From Chloroflexia bacterium SDU3-3 (GTDB taxonomy: Bacteria > Chloroflexota > Chloroflexia > Chloroflexales > Roseiflexaceae): DNA of 64,000 nucleotides. The stretch is from assembly GCA_009268125.1 (NCBI GenBank), contig WBOU01000001.1, positions 434,001 through 498,000 on the forward strand. The letters run 5' to 3'. The notes under the pieces are model-generated. The model saw nothing but the letters and a program-made list of their open reading frames with translations, searched no databases and was not told the DNA's origin. A program made the position numbers and the translations under genes. Shown here piece by piece: positions 8,099 to 15,955 of this stretch; within the stretch, counting starts at the first letter, position 1, and each line of letters opens with the position of its first letter.

Positions 8099-9045
8099 GC
8101 TGGCCGCACCACCCGATGCGAGCTGTAGCTATGGGCCACCATGCCCACCACGATGCAGGCGATCCCCGCCAGCCCCACCGCCGAGGGCAGCGCGCCCTGC
8201 AGCCACACGATCTCGCCCAGCAGCGTGAACACCACCTCGCCCGACTGGGTAGCCTCGACCGCCGCCAGCCGATGCGCGTCGCCATGGGCCATGTCGGTGG
8301 CGCGGAAGAACAGCAGCGTGGCCACCACCCCCGAGCAGACCGCCACCACCAGCGACTGCTCGACCTGCGGCAGACTGGGCGGCCCGGCGGTGGCCAGGCC
8401 ATATGCCGCCAGCACGGCCCAGAACGGCATGCTGGCGATCGTCATCCCGCACACGCGCTGGAAGGTATCGAGGCGCTGGCCGCACAGCTCCATCATCTTG
8501 CGGTTGCCCAGCGGGTAGGCAAACGCCGCCAGCAGCACCGGCAGCGCGCCCAGCAGCACGTCGCCCAGCGACACCCGACCCACCTGCTCGGCCTGCATCA
8601 CCACCACGCCCAGCACGATCAGCAGCGAGAAGCCGATGCCGCGCAGCGGGATGCGCCCGCGCACACGGCGAGGCCCATCGGGCGTGGGCGCGGCCACCCA
8701 TAACAGCGGGGCCAGCAGCGACCCCGCGATGATTGTCAGCTGCCAGGTGCTGGCCACCAGCCAGGCCGGCTGGAAGGCGGCGGCAAAGCACAGCGGCGCG
8801 TAGAACAGCCCAAAGCCCACCGTGCTCCAGCCCAGCCAGGCCCACAGGTGCTGCCGCAGCTCGCGCCACATGGCGCGGGCGCTGCCCCGCATATACACGA
8901 TGGCCAGCAGCATGGGCAGCATCCATACATAGCGCAGCACCGCGCTCCACATCCACGCGCCGCCGCCCAGGTTCATCGAGCGATTCAGCACGAACGAGGT
9001 GGCGAAAAACAGCGAGGCAATCAGGCCCAGCACGATCGCTTTCAC
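8095..9045 (-). CDS. DMT-superfamily exporter (multidrug resistance efflux transporter type)
   Basis: 316 residues, starting with GTG at 9045 behind GGAGGAA. About ten hydrophobic segments are visible from the first (MKAIVLGLIASLFFATSFVL) to the last (AVGLAGIACIVVGMVAHSYS). The start (FFATSFVLNRSMN) and the duplicated five-helix layout match the EmrE/EamA branch of drug-metabolite transporters (PF13536-like). The protein should sit in the cytoplasmic membrane and export a small metabolite or drug; the substrate cannot be told. It converges on the methyltransferase and has its own upstream region of 307 bp shared with the LacI regulator. Confidence 0.75.
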   Translation of the reverse strand: MKAIVLGLIASLFFATSFVLNRSMNLGGGAWMWSAVLRYVWMLPMLLAIVYMRGSARAMWRELRQHLWAWLGWSTVGFGLFYAPLCFAAAFQPAWLVASTWQLTIIAGSLLAPLLWVAAPTPDGPRRVRGRIPLRGIGFSLLIVLGVVVMQAEQVGRVSLGDVLLGALPVLLAAFAYPLGNRKMMELCGQRLDTFQRVCGMTIASMPFWAVLAAYGLATAGPPSLPQVEQSLVVAVCSGVVATLLFFRATDMAHGDAHRLAAVEATQSGEVVFTLLGEIVWLQGALPSAVGLAGIACIVVGMVAHSYSSHRVVRPA

Positions 9046-9306
9046 GGCGAGGCTTCCTCCACTTGCAAAAACGTCCTAGCAGGCAGTATACTATTGAAAA
9101 GCAAGCGCCATGCAAAAGTTTTAGGCGTGTTTTAAAAATAATCGTGGAATAGAGCAGCATAGTGCGCTGTGCACACATCCGTTTTTTTAGATATAGTTTG
9201 CATTCTAAAGCATCCTATAGCCCGACAAGCAATGCTTTCGCATACGTATTAAAATGCACCGATATAATTTAGCAAAAGTTCAGACCAAAGAAGTACATCA
9301 CAGCTC

Positions 9307-9334
9307 TTGACAGCCAAATAACACGTGTTATAAT
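9307..9334 (+). promoter_or_regulatory. Consensus promoter with internal LacI-type operator
   Basis: Perfect -35 TTGACA (9307-9312) and perfect -10 TATAAT (9329-9334) with a 16-nt spacer. Overlapping the spacer and the -10 is a 14-bp perfect palindrome, ATAACACGTGTTAT (9318-9331), whose centre ACGT has the CpG-centred symmetry common in LacI-family operators. Binding there would block RNA polymerase, so autoregulation of the LacI gene at 9353 is likely. The remaining gap, 9046-9306, is AT-rich and shows nothing else convincing. Confidence 0.75.
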
Positions 9335-9352
9335 CTACGCGGAGGCCAAACT

Positions 9353-10387
9353 ATGAGAAAGCGCCGCGCTACCAGCCAGGATGTCGCCAAGCGTGCTGGG
9401 GTTTCTCGCAGCACCGTCTCAGCCATCCTAAATCACACGCCAGGTATCGGCTACAGCGAAGAGACGCGCAAATCGGTTCTGCAAGCCATCCAAGAGCTCA
9501 ACTACAAAGTCAACGTCCAAGCCAAGAGCATGCGTACTGGCCTAAGTCGCTGCATCGCAGTCTACGGCAATGTCACCAACCCGCTGTTCTTACAGTCGCT
9601 TGATGGCATTCAAGAGGTCTGCAGCAACAACGACTACCACCTGCTGCTCTACGGGGCCAAACGAGACCCGGCCTATCGGTTTTCCATGATCGATGTCTTT
9701 CTACAGCACCGCATCGATGGGATCATCTCGGTCGACTACACCACCTTCCAAGATTTCTCGTGGTTTAAGACGATCAGCACCGAAGAGGTGCCCTATGTCT
9801 CGATCGAGGGCTACCCAACCAACAGCGATGTCTCATCAGTGCTGATGGACTATGCGCACAGCGTCACGATCGCGCTGGAGTATATGTCGCAGCGCAGCCC
9901 GGTGCTGCCGCTCTACCTTGAGCTCTACGACACCGCCGACGGACACTCGTACGAAAACTGGGCCGAGACCAACCGGCGCAACGCCTACTGCCGCTGGATG
10001 AAGAGCCACGGCAGCGAGCCGCGCGTGCTGTCCATCGAAGATCAGCCATGGGCCGCTGGCTCGCACTTCTGGATCTCGTGGCTCTCGCAGCAGCAGCTGC
10101 CCATGACCGTGCTCTCCAACTGGTCGCGCGGGGCAGCCTATCTCTACCGCGCCGCCTACAGCCTGGGGCTGCGCATCGGGCGCGACCTGCAGGTGATGGC
10201 CTGCGACAACACCGAGCGGATCAACGCGCACATGATCCCCACGCTTAGCGCGGTCGAGGTGCCCTACAAAGACATGGGTATCCTCGCCACCAAACGGCTG
10301 ATCGAGTACATCAGCCATCGTCGGCCCACCACCGACACATCGAGCCAGTGGCTCTCGGCCCGGCTCGTACCAGGCGAAAGTATCTAG
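9353..10387 (+). CDS. LacI-family transcriptional regulator
   Basis: 344 residues, ATG preceded by GGAGG. Residues 7-26 form the LacI helix-turn-helix (TSQDVAKRAGVSRSTVSAIL) with the usual hinge helix (about 46-60). The rest is a periplasmic-binding-protein-like ligand domain (IAVYGNVTNPLFLQSLDGIQ at about 69). It should bind an operator as a dimer and release it on binding a sugar or sugar derivative. The neighbours are a deacetylase-like gene, a sugar ABC importer, a GH9 glucanase and a GH38 mannosidase, so it is most likely the local repressor of this polysaccharide locus. The operator in its own promoter supports autoregulation. Confidence 0.88.
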   Translation: MRKRRATSQDVAKRAGVSRSTVSAILNHTPGIGYSEETRKSVLQAIQELNYKVNVQAKSMRTGLSRCIAVYGNVTNPLFLQSLDGIQEVCSNNDYHLLLYGAKRDPAYRFSMIDVFLQHRIDGIISVDYTTFQDFSWFKTISTEEVPYVSIEGYPTNSDVSSVLMDYAHSVTIALEYMSQRSPVLPLYLELYDTADGHSYENWAETNRRNAYCRWMKSHGSEPRVLSIEDQPWAAGSHFWISWLSQQQLPMTVLSNWSRGAAYLYRAAYSLGLRIGRDLQVMACDNTERINAHMIPTLSAVEVPYKDMGILATKRLIEYISHRRPTTDTSSQWLSARLVPGESI

Positions 10388-10457
10388 ATCTCCCCTTCAG
10401 GCCGCAGACCCCGCCGCCTTGCAGCCCTGACACCCCCGCATGCTGTTGCTCTAGCCC

Positions 10458-10524
10458 GATGGCTTGGATGCCCTGGCGCACCCCCAAGCCATCAACCCCA
10501 ACCCAGCCGCCGCTACGCGGCTGG
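10458..10524 (+). other. Two hairpins in the leader between lacI-type gene and deacetylase-like gene
   Basis: A 10-bp stem (arms 10458-10467 and 10484-10493) is followed by an 8-bp stem (CCAGCCGC 10503-10510 with GCGGCTGG 10517-10524) just before the ribosome-binding site AAGGA at 10532. Neither has a T-tract. They may affect stability or translation of the downstream mRNA. Confidence 0.35.
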
Positions 10525-10541
10525 AGCATGTAAGGATGCAC

Positions 10542-11978
10542 ATGAACCCACACCAGCTCTCCTACACGTTTGTCTGCTTCGCAGCCCACATCGACGCATC
10601 ATGGGGGCATGGCACACCCGCTATCGGCGCCAGACGCATAGCCGATCTCGCCTCAGTCTACGGCATCCCGGTGACATGGATCGTCAACAGCGGCTCGATC
10701 ACCGAGCTCCAGCCCATGATCCAGGCCCGCCACGAGCGCTGGGGCGACAGCGTGATCCTCTGCACCCCACCGCACCTGCACAGCAACGACACCGCCATGA
10801 TCAGCGCCGCCCTGCGCGAGGCGATCTGCCGCGAGTGGGAGCTGCTCACCAGCGCCTTCCCATGGGTTGAGGCCAAGGTCGCCGCCGCTGGCTACATCAC
10901 CCCCGATCTGGTGCGCGTGCTCGACGAGCTCGCGTTCGATGGCCTGTGGGGCTACTGCTGGGAGCAGAGCCGCTGGGACAACATCAGCCACCAGGGCTGC
11001 CCATGGGGCATGTGGTATATCGACCCGCTGCGCTACAAGGTGCCCAACCCCAGCAGCGGCGGCATGGTGGCCTGCGAGTGGACCGCGCGCGATCTGCACG
11101 CGGCCTACCACACCGGCCAGCCCTGCATCTACTCCACCGATCCCAACGATGTGCTGCGCGCCGGGCTGTGCAGCGCCACATCCGACCGCTACTGGCGCGA
11201 TCTGTTCGGCCAGTACATGCGCAACACCCAGCACAACCAGCAGGTCATCTTTGTGCAGCACCAAGAGGCCCACGAGATGGAGCGCAGCGACCGATTCGCC
11301 ATCTGGTCGCAGCAGGAGATCGACGACAGCGCCCGGCTGCTCGGCCAGTTCTTCCACCACGTGCGCAGCAGCGGCGCGACATGCACCAGCCTGCCCGATG
11401 CCGTCGCCCGCTATCGGCAGGCCCACAGCGCCACCGCGCCCGCCCTGATGCTCTGCCAGGGCAGCGACGTCGTCCCCCAGATCAATAGCTACACCATGGC
11501 CCACGGCGGGGTTTCCAGCGGCCCCTGGCCCGAGACCCTGCTCTACTACGACGCCGAATGCCAGATGGCCTTCGTGCGCGGCAGTGCGACGCCGCATATG
11601 CTGCGCAGCTACGTGGGTGCGGCCTCGATGGAGGGAAACTTCAGGGTCGCCAATCTCCCCGAGATCACCATCAAGCACTATACCCGCAGCGCCGGGCGGA
11701 TCGACATCCAGTTCACCATTGGCCACAGCAGCCCGATGCCCTTTGGTCTTGCCTACTGGGACGATCTCCGTAGCTACCAGATCACCGACATCCAGGGCGT
11801 GCACGAGGCCACGATCGTCGAGCACAAGGTGGTGTTCATGCGGCTCACCCTCACCGGCCTGCCCCAGATCATCCATCTCCAGCTGCACGCCGACCAGGCC
11901 AATCCTTCCCTCGATGCTTCTTCTGCACCGGCAGAACTGGCATATGCGCTCTTCTCAACAACAGGGATTGGATCATGA
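10542..11978 (+). CDS. Putative polysaccharide deacetylase-like protein with C-terminal beta-sandwich
   Basis: 478 residues from the ATG at 10542, which has AAGGA 6 nt upstream. Residues 8-60 (YTFVCFAAHIDASWGHGTPA, then RIADLASVYGIPVTWIVNSG) look like the first strands of the NodB/polysaccharide-deacetylase barrel, with Asp18 in place of the usual DDG. The section to about 310 continues with barrel-like strands and aromatic residues. The last 150 residues are predicted beta-strands ending in a hydrophobic repeat (VVFMRLTLTGLPQIIHLQLH). No signal peptide is visible. The exact family is uncertain: it may be a glycoside hydrolase/deacetylase-fold enzyme acting on imported oligosaccharides. It lies between the LacI regulator and the sugar-binding lipoprotein, 13 nt from the latter, so co-transcription is very likely. 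Confidence 0.5.
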   Translation: MNPHQLSYTFVCFAAHIDASWGHGTPAIGARRIADLASVYGIPVTWIVNSGSITELQPMIQARHERWGDSVILCTPPHLHSNDTAMISAALREAICREWELLTSAFPWVEAKVAAAGYITPDLVRVLDELAFDGLWGYCWEQSRWDNISHQGCPWGMWYIDPLRYKVPNPSSGGMVACEWTARDLHAAYHTGQPCIYSTDPNDVLRAGLCSATSDRYWRDLFGQYMRNTQHNQQVIFVQHQEAHEMERSDRFAIWSQQEIDDSARLLGQFFHHVRSSGATCTSLPDAVARYRQAHSATAPALMLCQGSDVVPQINSYTMAHGGVSSGPWPETLLYYDAECQMAFVRGSATPHMLRSYVGAASMEGNFRVANLPEITIKHYTRSAGRIDIQFTIGHSSPMPFGLAYWDDLRSYQITDIQGVHEATIVEHKVVFMRLTLTGLPQIIHLQLHADQANPSLDASSAPAELAYALFSTTGIGS

Positions 11979-11991
11979 AAGGAGACCGCTC

Positions 11992-13353
11992 ATGAAACGG
12001 TGGACATCCGCAGCGCTGATCTCGTGCCTGCTTTTCGCCATCGCGGCCTGCGGCACCCCCGGCTCTGTTACACCGCCTGTCGCCCAAGCAACGGCCGTCC
12101 CTGGCACCCCGCAGAAGATATCCTGGCTTGTCGGCGCTAGCCCCGAGCAGCTTGTCCAGTACCAGCAGGTGATGAGCGAGGCCCGGCGCGATCTTAACAT
12201 CGAGGTCGATATCAGCCCAACTACCGCCGACAACTTCAATCAGAAGGTGCAGACCCTGATCGCCGCCAAAGAGAACCCCGAGTTCTGGGTCGGCGGCACC
12301 GACTTTGTGCCCTGGGCCAGCCGTGGCGCGGTCAAGCCGATCAACGACTATATCACCACCAACAACTTCGACCTGAGCCGATTCGACCCCAAGACGGTCG
12401 ACGCCTTCCGCTGGAATGGCAAGCTCTGGCGCATCCCCACGGCCACCTTCACCGTCGTGCTGTTCTACAACGAGGACATGTTCAAGGCCGCAGGTATCGA
12501 CACGCCGCCGACCGACTGGAACAACAAGACCTGGACGCTCGATGAATTCACCCAGGTCGCCCAGAAGCTGACCATCGACAAAAATGGCAAGAATGCCCTC
12601 GACCCAGCCTTCGACCCCAACAACGTGGTGCAGTACGGAATCGCCGACATGCAGTCATTCCTGCTCTACCCATGGTATTTCGGCGGCGATTGGAGCGACA
12701 AGGAGGGCAAAACCTTCACCGGCAACTCGCCCGAGGTGGTCAAGGGCCTGCAGACCGTGGCCGACCTGAGCAACAAATACCACGTGCTGCCCACCCCCGC
12801 CACTATCAAGGCCCTAGGCGGCGACCTCTTCGCCACCGGCAAGGCGGCCATGACCATGAACGGCAACTGGGCCATCGCCAGCTACAAAGAGAAGCCCAAC
12901 CTGCACTGGAACGTGGCGGCCTCGCCTATCGGCACCAACCACTCGATCGTGCTCTTCACCGACGGCATCGGCATCGGCGACAACTCCAAGAACCCCGACG
13001 CGATGTGGAAGGTCATCGACTGGATCTTCGGCGACGAGACCCACACCAGCGAGTTCATCCAGGCGGCGGGCGGCGGCGCGGCCATCCCGGCCATGACAAG
13101 CCTCCAGCGCACCTTCATCAGCGACGCCAAGGAATCGCTGCCCAACCTGCATATCGAGGTCTTCACCGAGGCCACCAAGCACCCCGATGCCAAGCCGATC
13201 TACCTGCGCTTCAACCCCAACTGGTCGAAGATCGAGATCGCACTCAACGACGGCCTTGAGCCGCTCTGGTCGGGGAAATCGGATGCCGCGACACTGATGA
13301 ACGAGCTTCAGCCCAAGATACAAAAGCTGATGGATGAGCCAGTGTCAAATTAA
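11992..13353 (+). CDS. ABC transporter sugar-binding lipoprotein
   Basis: 453 residues. The ATG at 11992 is preceded by AAAGGAG; the longer upstream frame overlaps the previous gene and is rejected. The leader ends in a lipobox (LLFAIAAC, Cys20), then a Pro/Thr/Ala linker. The body matches family 1 extracellular solute-binding proteins (MalE/UgpB type), with PTATFTVVLFYNEDMFKAAG, LDEFTQVAQKLT, and MTMNGNW typical of the hinge region. It should be anchored to the outer face of the membrane and deliver an oligosaccharide to the two permeases that follow. A terminator-like hairpin separates it from the permeases, which would give more binding protein than permease. Confidence 0.88.
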   Translation: MKRWTSAALISCLLFAIAACGTPGSVTPPVAQATAVPGTPQKISWLVGASPEQLVQYQQVMSEARRDLNIEVDISPTTADNFNQKVQTLIAAKENPEFWVGGTDFVPWASRGAVKPINDYITTNNFDLSRFDPKTVDAFRWNGKLWRIPTATFTVVLFYNEDMFKAAGIDTPPTDWNNKTWTLDEFTQVAQKLTIDKNGKNALDPAFDPNNVVQYGIADMQSFLLYPWYFGGDWSDKEGKTFTGNSPEVVKGLQTVADLSNKYHVLPTPATIKALGGDLFATGKAAMTMNGNWAIASYKEKPNLHWNVAASPIGTNHSIVLFTDGIGIGDNSKNPDAMWKVIDWIFGDETHTSEFIQAAGGGAAIPAMTSLQRTFISDAKESLPNLHIEVFTEATKHPDAKPIYLRFNPNWSKIEIALNDGLEPLWSGKSDAATLMNELQPKIQKLMDEPVSN

Positions 13354-13391
13354 TTTACGACACAAATAATATCACAAACAAACTATTTCGA

Positions 13392-13423
13392 TTGGGTCTT
13401 GGAAGATTTATTCCAAGACCCAA
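13392..13423 (+). terminator. Intrinsic terminator between binding protein and permease genes
   Basis: A perfect 13-bp stem (TTGGGTCTTGGAA 13392-13404 with 13411-13423, 6-nt loop) is followed by CGGCTTTTTT. It lies about 38 nt after the binding-protein stop. Partial termination here is a common way to set binding-protein excess in sugar ABC operons. Confidence 0.85.
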
Positions 13424-13623
13424 CGGCTTTTTTCACAAAATGTATAACGCATTGGTAATGGCACACATATACAATACATAGTTGAGCGGGGCAAAACAGT
13501 TCCGTTTCAGCCTAGCCCAGTATATACCCATGTATTTCTTGGGCAAATTGAACATAAAACGTTCTATTCGCACAACCCCAGCAGACTGGCTCAGGGAGAC
13601 GGCCCTGGCGAAAGAGAGCATTG

Positions 13624-14571
13624 ATGGCATCATATCAACCTGTTCACAAAGTACCCTACGCAGGGCCACAGGGCCTCTCCCAGCGGTGGGCGCGCAGCTT
13701 TCGGCAAAACGCACTTTTCTTCCTGTTTATCTCACCCTGGCTGATCGGTTTCCTAGTCTTCAGCGTCTACCCGCTGCTCTTCTCGATCTGGCTGAGCCTG
13801 TCGAAATGGGACATCATCGGCTCCATTCACTATGTCGGGTTCGAGAACTATCGCACCATCTTCACCGAGGACGACTCGTTCTGGCAGTCGCTCAGGGTCA
13901 CCATCACCTACACCTTCATCAGCGTCCCGCTCAACATGATGGTATCGCTAGGCATCGCGCTGCTGCTCAACCAGAAGATCCGGGGGGTGAAGGTCTGGCG
14001 AACCTTGTTCTACCTGCCCTCGCTGATCAGCGGCGTGGCGGTCTCGCTGATCTGGACATGGGTGTTCAACCCCAACACTGGCATCATCAACCAGGCGCTC
14101 AGCGCCTTCGGCATCAATGGCCCGATGTGGATCTACGACTCCAACTGGGTCATGCCGGCCCTGATCATCATGGGTCTGTGGGGCGCTGGCGGCAACATGA
14201 TGATCCTCATCTCGGGTCTGCAGGGCATCCCCACCGCGCTCTACGAGGCCGCCGAGCTCGACGGTGCCAACGCGGCCCAGCGACTTTGGCATATCACGGT
14301 GCCCATGCTATCGCCGGTGCTGTTCTTTGTGCTCATCCAGAGCGTCATCGGCACATTCCAGACCTTCACCCAGGCCTACGTGATGACCGACGGCGGCCCC
14401 GACAACGCCAGCCTCTTCTATGTGCTCTACCTATTCCGGCATGCCTTTACCTACTTCAACATGGGCTACGCCTCGGCGCTGGCCTGGATACTCTTTCTGA
14501 TCATATTAGCCTGCACATTCGTGCTGATCAAAACACAGGATCGGTGGGTACACTATGAGTCAAAACGCTAA
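13624..14571 (+). CDS. ABC sugar transporter permease, MalF type
   Basis: 315 residues from the ATG at 13624 (a TTG lies one codon upstream, and GAAAGAGAG is the nearest Shine-Dalgarno match). Six membrane helices are visible, beginning with FFLFISPWLIGFLVFSVYPL. The cytoplasmic EAA loop reads EAAELDGANAAQRLWHITVP, which docks on the ATPase. It forms the transmembrane channel with the next gene, whose start overlaps its end by 17 nt. No ATPase gene is nearby; in many monoderm and Chloroflexi operons a shared MsmX/UgpC-type ATPase encoded elsewhere serves several importers. Confidence 0.9.
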   Translation: MASYQPVHKVPYAGPQGLSQRWARSFRQNALFFLFISPWLIGFLVFSVYPLLFSIWLSLSKWDIIGSIHYVGFENYRTIFTEDDSFWQSLRVTITYTFISVPLNMMVSLGIALLLNQKIRGVKVWRTLFYLPSLISGVAVSLIWTWVFNPNTGIINQALSAFGINGPMWIYDSNWVMPALIIMGLWGAGGNMMILISGLQGIPTALYEAAELDGANAAQRLWHITVPMLSPVLFFVLIQSVIGTFQTFTQAYVMTDGGPDNASLFYVLYLFRHAFTYFNMGYASALAWILFLIILACTFVLIKTQDRWVHYESKR

Positions 14572-15427
14572 TATCCGCCCCATGCCCAACGGCCTCGAAT
14601 CACCGATGGCCTCGCAGGGGCAGAAGATCATCACCTATGTGCTCTTGTTTGGCATCGGGACACTGTTCCTCGTCCCATTCTTCTGGATGATCTCGACATC
14701 GCTCAAGACCAGCATCGAGGCCTTTTCCATCCCAATCGAGTGGATACCCGCACGGCCCCACTGGGGTAATTATGTCGATCTGTTTACCACCGTACCGTTT
14801 GCCCAGTTCTTGGTCAACTCGATCGGGATAGCGCTGGTCTCGGTCGTCGGGCAGGTGCTCTCGGGGTCGCTGGTGGCCTATGGGTTCGCACGCCTGAGCG
14901 GGGTTGGCAAGCCCATCTTGTTTGGGCTGCTGCTCAGCACCATGATGCTGCCAAGCCAGGTGACACTCATCCCCTCATTCCTGCTCTTCCGCGAGCTTGG
15001 ATGGTACGACACCTTCGCCCCGCTCACGGTGCCAGCCTGGCTCGGCACTCCCTTCTATATCTTCATGCTGCGGCAGTTCATTATGACCATCCCGCTCGAC
15101 TATGACGATGCCGCGCGAATCGATGGCTGCTCTACGTTTGGGATCTACTGGCGGATCATCCTGCCGATGCTGGTGCCCGCGCTGATCACGGTCAGCGTCA
15201 TGGTCTTTATTGGGTCGTGGAACGATTTTATGGGGCCGCTGATCTACCTCAGCTCGATTGAAAACTTTACCGTTGCGCTGGGATTGAATCTCTTTCGTAC
15301 ACAATATACACAATATTGGAACTTGACAATGGCGGCATCGGTGATATCGCTCATTCCCTGTCTGATCATTTTCTTCTCGGCTCAAAAGTTCTTGATCCAA
15401 GGTTTTGTTGTTGATGGATTAAAATAG
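14555..15427 (+). CDS. ABC sugar transporter permease, MalG type
   Basis: 290 residues. The start overlaps the end of the MalF-type gene by 17 nt, so translation is probably coupled. Six membrane helices are visible from IITYVLLFGIGTLFLVPFFW to SLIPCLIIFFSAQKFLIQGF. The EAA-type loop is DDAARIDGCSTFGIYWRIIL. Like other MalG proteins it ends with a short QGFVVDGLK tail. It completes the carbohydrate uptake channel and is followed by a very strong terminator. Confidence 0.9.
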   Translation: MSQNANIRPMPNGLESPMASQGQKIITYVLLFGIGTLFLVPFFWMISTSLKTSIEAFSIPIEWIPARPHWGNYVDLFTTVPFAQFLVNSIGIALVSVVGQVLSGSLVAYGFARLSGVGKPILFGLLLSTMMLPSQVTLIPSFLLFRELGWYDTFAPLTVPAWLGTPFYIFMLRQFIMTIPLDYDDAARIDGCSTFGIYWRIILPMLVPALITVSVMVFIGSWNDFMGPLIYLSSIENFTVALGLNLFRTQYTQYWNLTMAASVISLIPCLIIFFSAQKFLIQGFVVDGLK

Positions 15428-15440
15428 CGCTTTCTAACGC

Positions 15441-15490
15441 CAAAAAGCCGAGGCCCTGGCTCCAGTTGGAGCCAGGGCCTCGGCTTTTTG
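15441..15490 (+). terminator. Strong intrinsic terminator after the permease operon
   Basis: A 24-bp perfect inverted repeat (15441-15464 with 15467-15490) begins CAAAAAGCC and ends GGCTTTTTG, giving a long stem with its own U-tract. It lies 14 nt after the permease stop and should work in both directions. Confidence 0.9.
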
Positions 15491-15952
15491 CGGCCAGCGA
15501 GCGTGTCGCCTGCGCTAGCACAGCGCGATCTTCTCGACGCATAAGTTAAAATATCTATACCGATGATCTGCCATTTAGGTAACGGGTCTAAACGCTCTGT
15601 TACTATATAGTAACGGAGGCATGACATACTGGCCGTGTTGCGAAAGCACTTGACCAATTGTAGCGAACCAGCGCCAAGCGACCAAGCTCCTTGGCCATCG
15701 CAGCGCCTCACAGTTCCTTTCAGACAATCGCAATATTTATTCACGGTTTCGATCACTTATCTCATCTTTTTTCTGGAATCTGGCATAATTTGCATCAATA
15801 CAGTTAATAAATGCTGTTATTCTGCAGATAATACCAGAAACCAACAAAACACAGCGTTTTGGTTGAGTGAATAGCTCACACCATTGGGTTAATATACCCA
15901 AAAAAGGATCTTTCGGAATTCGATCACGCTTTGCAAACATTCAGAGAGGTTT
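15491..15952 (+). promoter_or_regulatory. AT-rich leader of the GH9 gene with a 16-bp perfect palindrome
   Basis: No gene is apparent in this 460-bp stretch. GTTACTATATAGTAAC (15599-15614) is a perfect palindrome and a plausible regulator site. It differs from the palindrome in the LacI promoter, so a separate regulator may act here. The remainder, 15730-15900, is AT-rich with several TAATA-type hexamers, none paired with a convincing -35. Confidence 0.4.
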
Positions 15953-15955
15953 ATG

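Noticed and set aside
10653-11888. 411-residue minus-strand frame opposite the deacetylase-like gene
   Set aside because: Composition is dominated by Ala/Gly/Val/His from reverse-strand GC bias and there is no start signal. The plus gene is in an operon-like context with a good Shine-Dalgarno.
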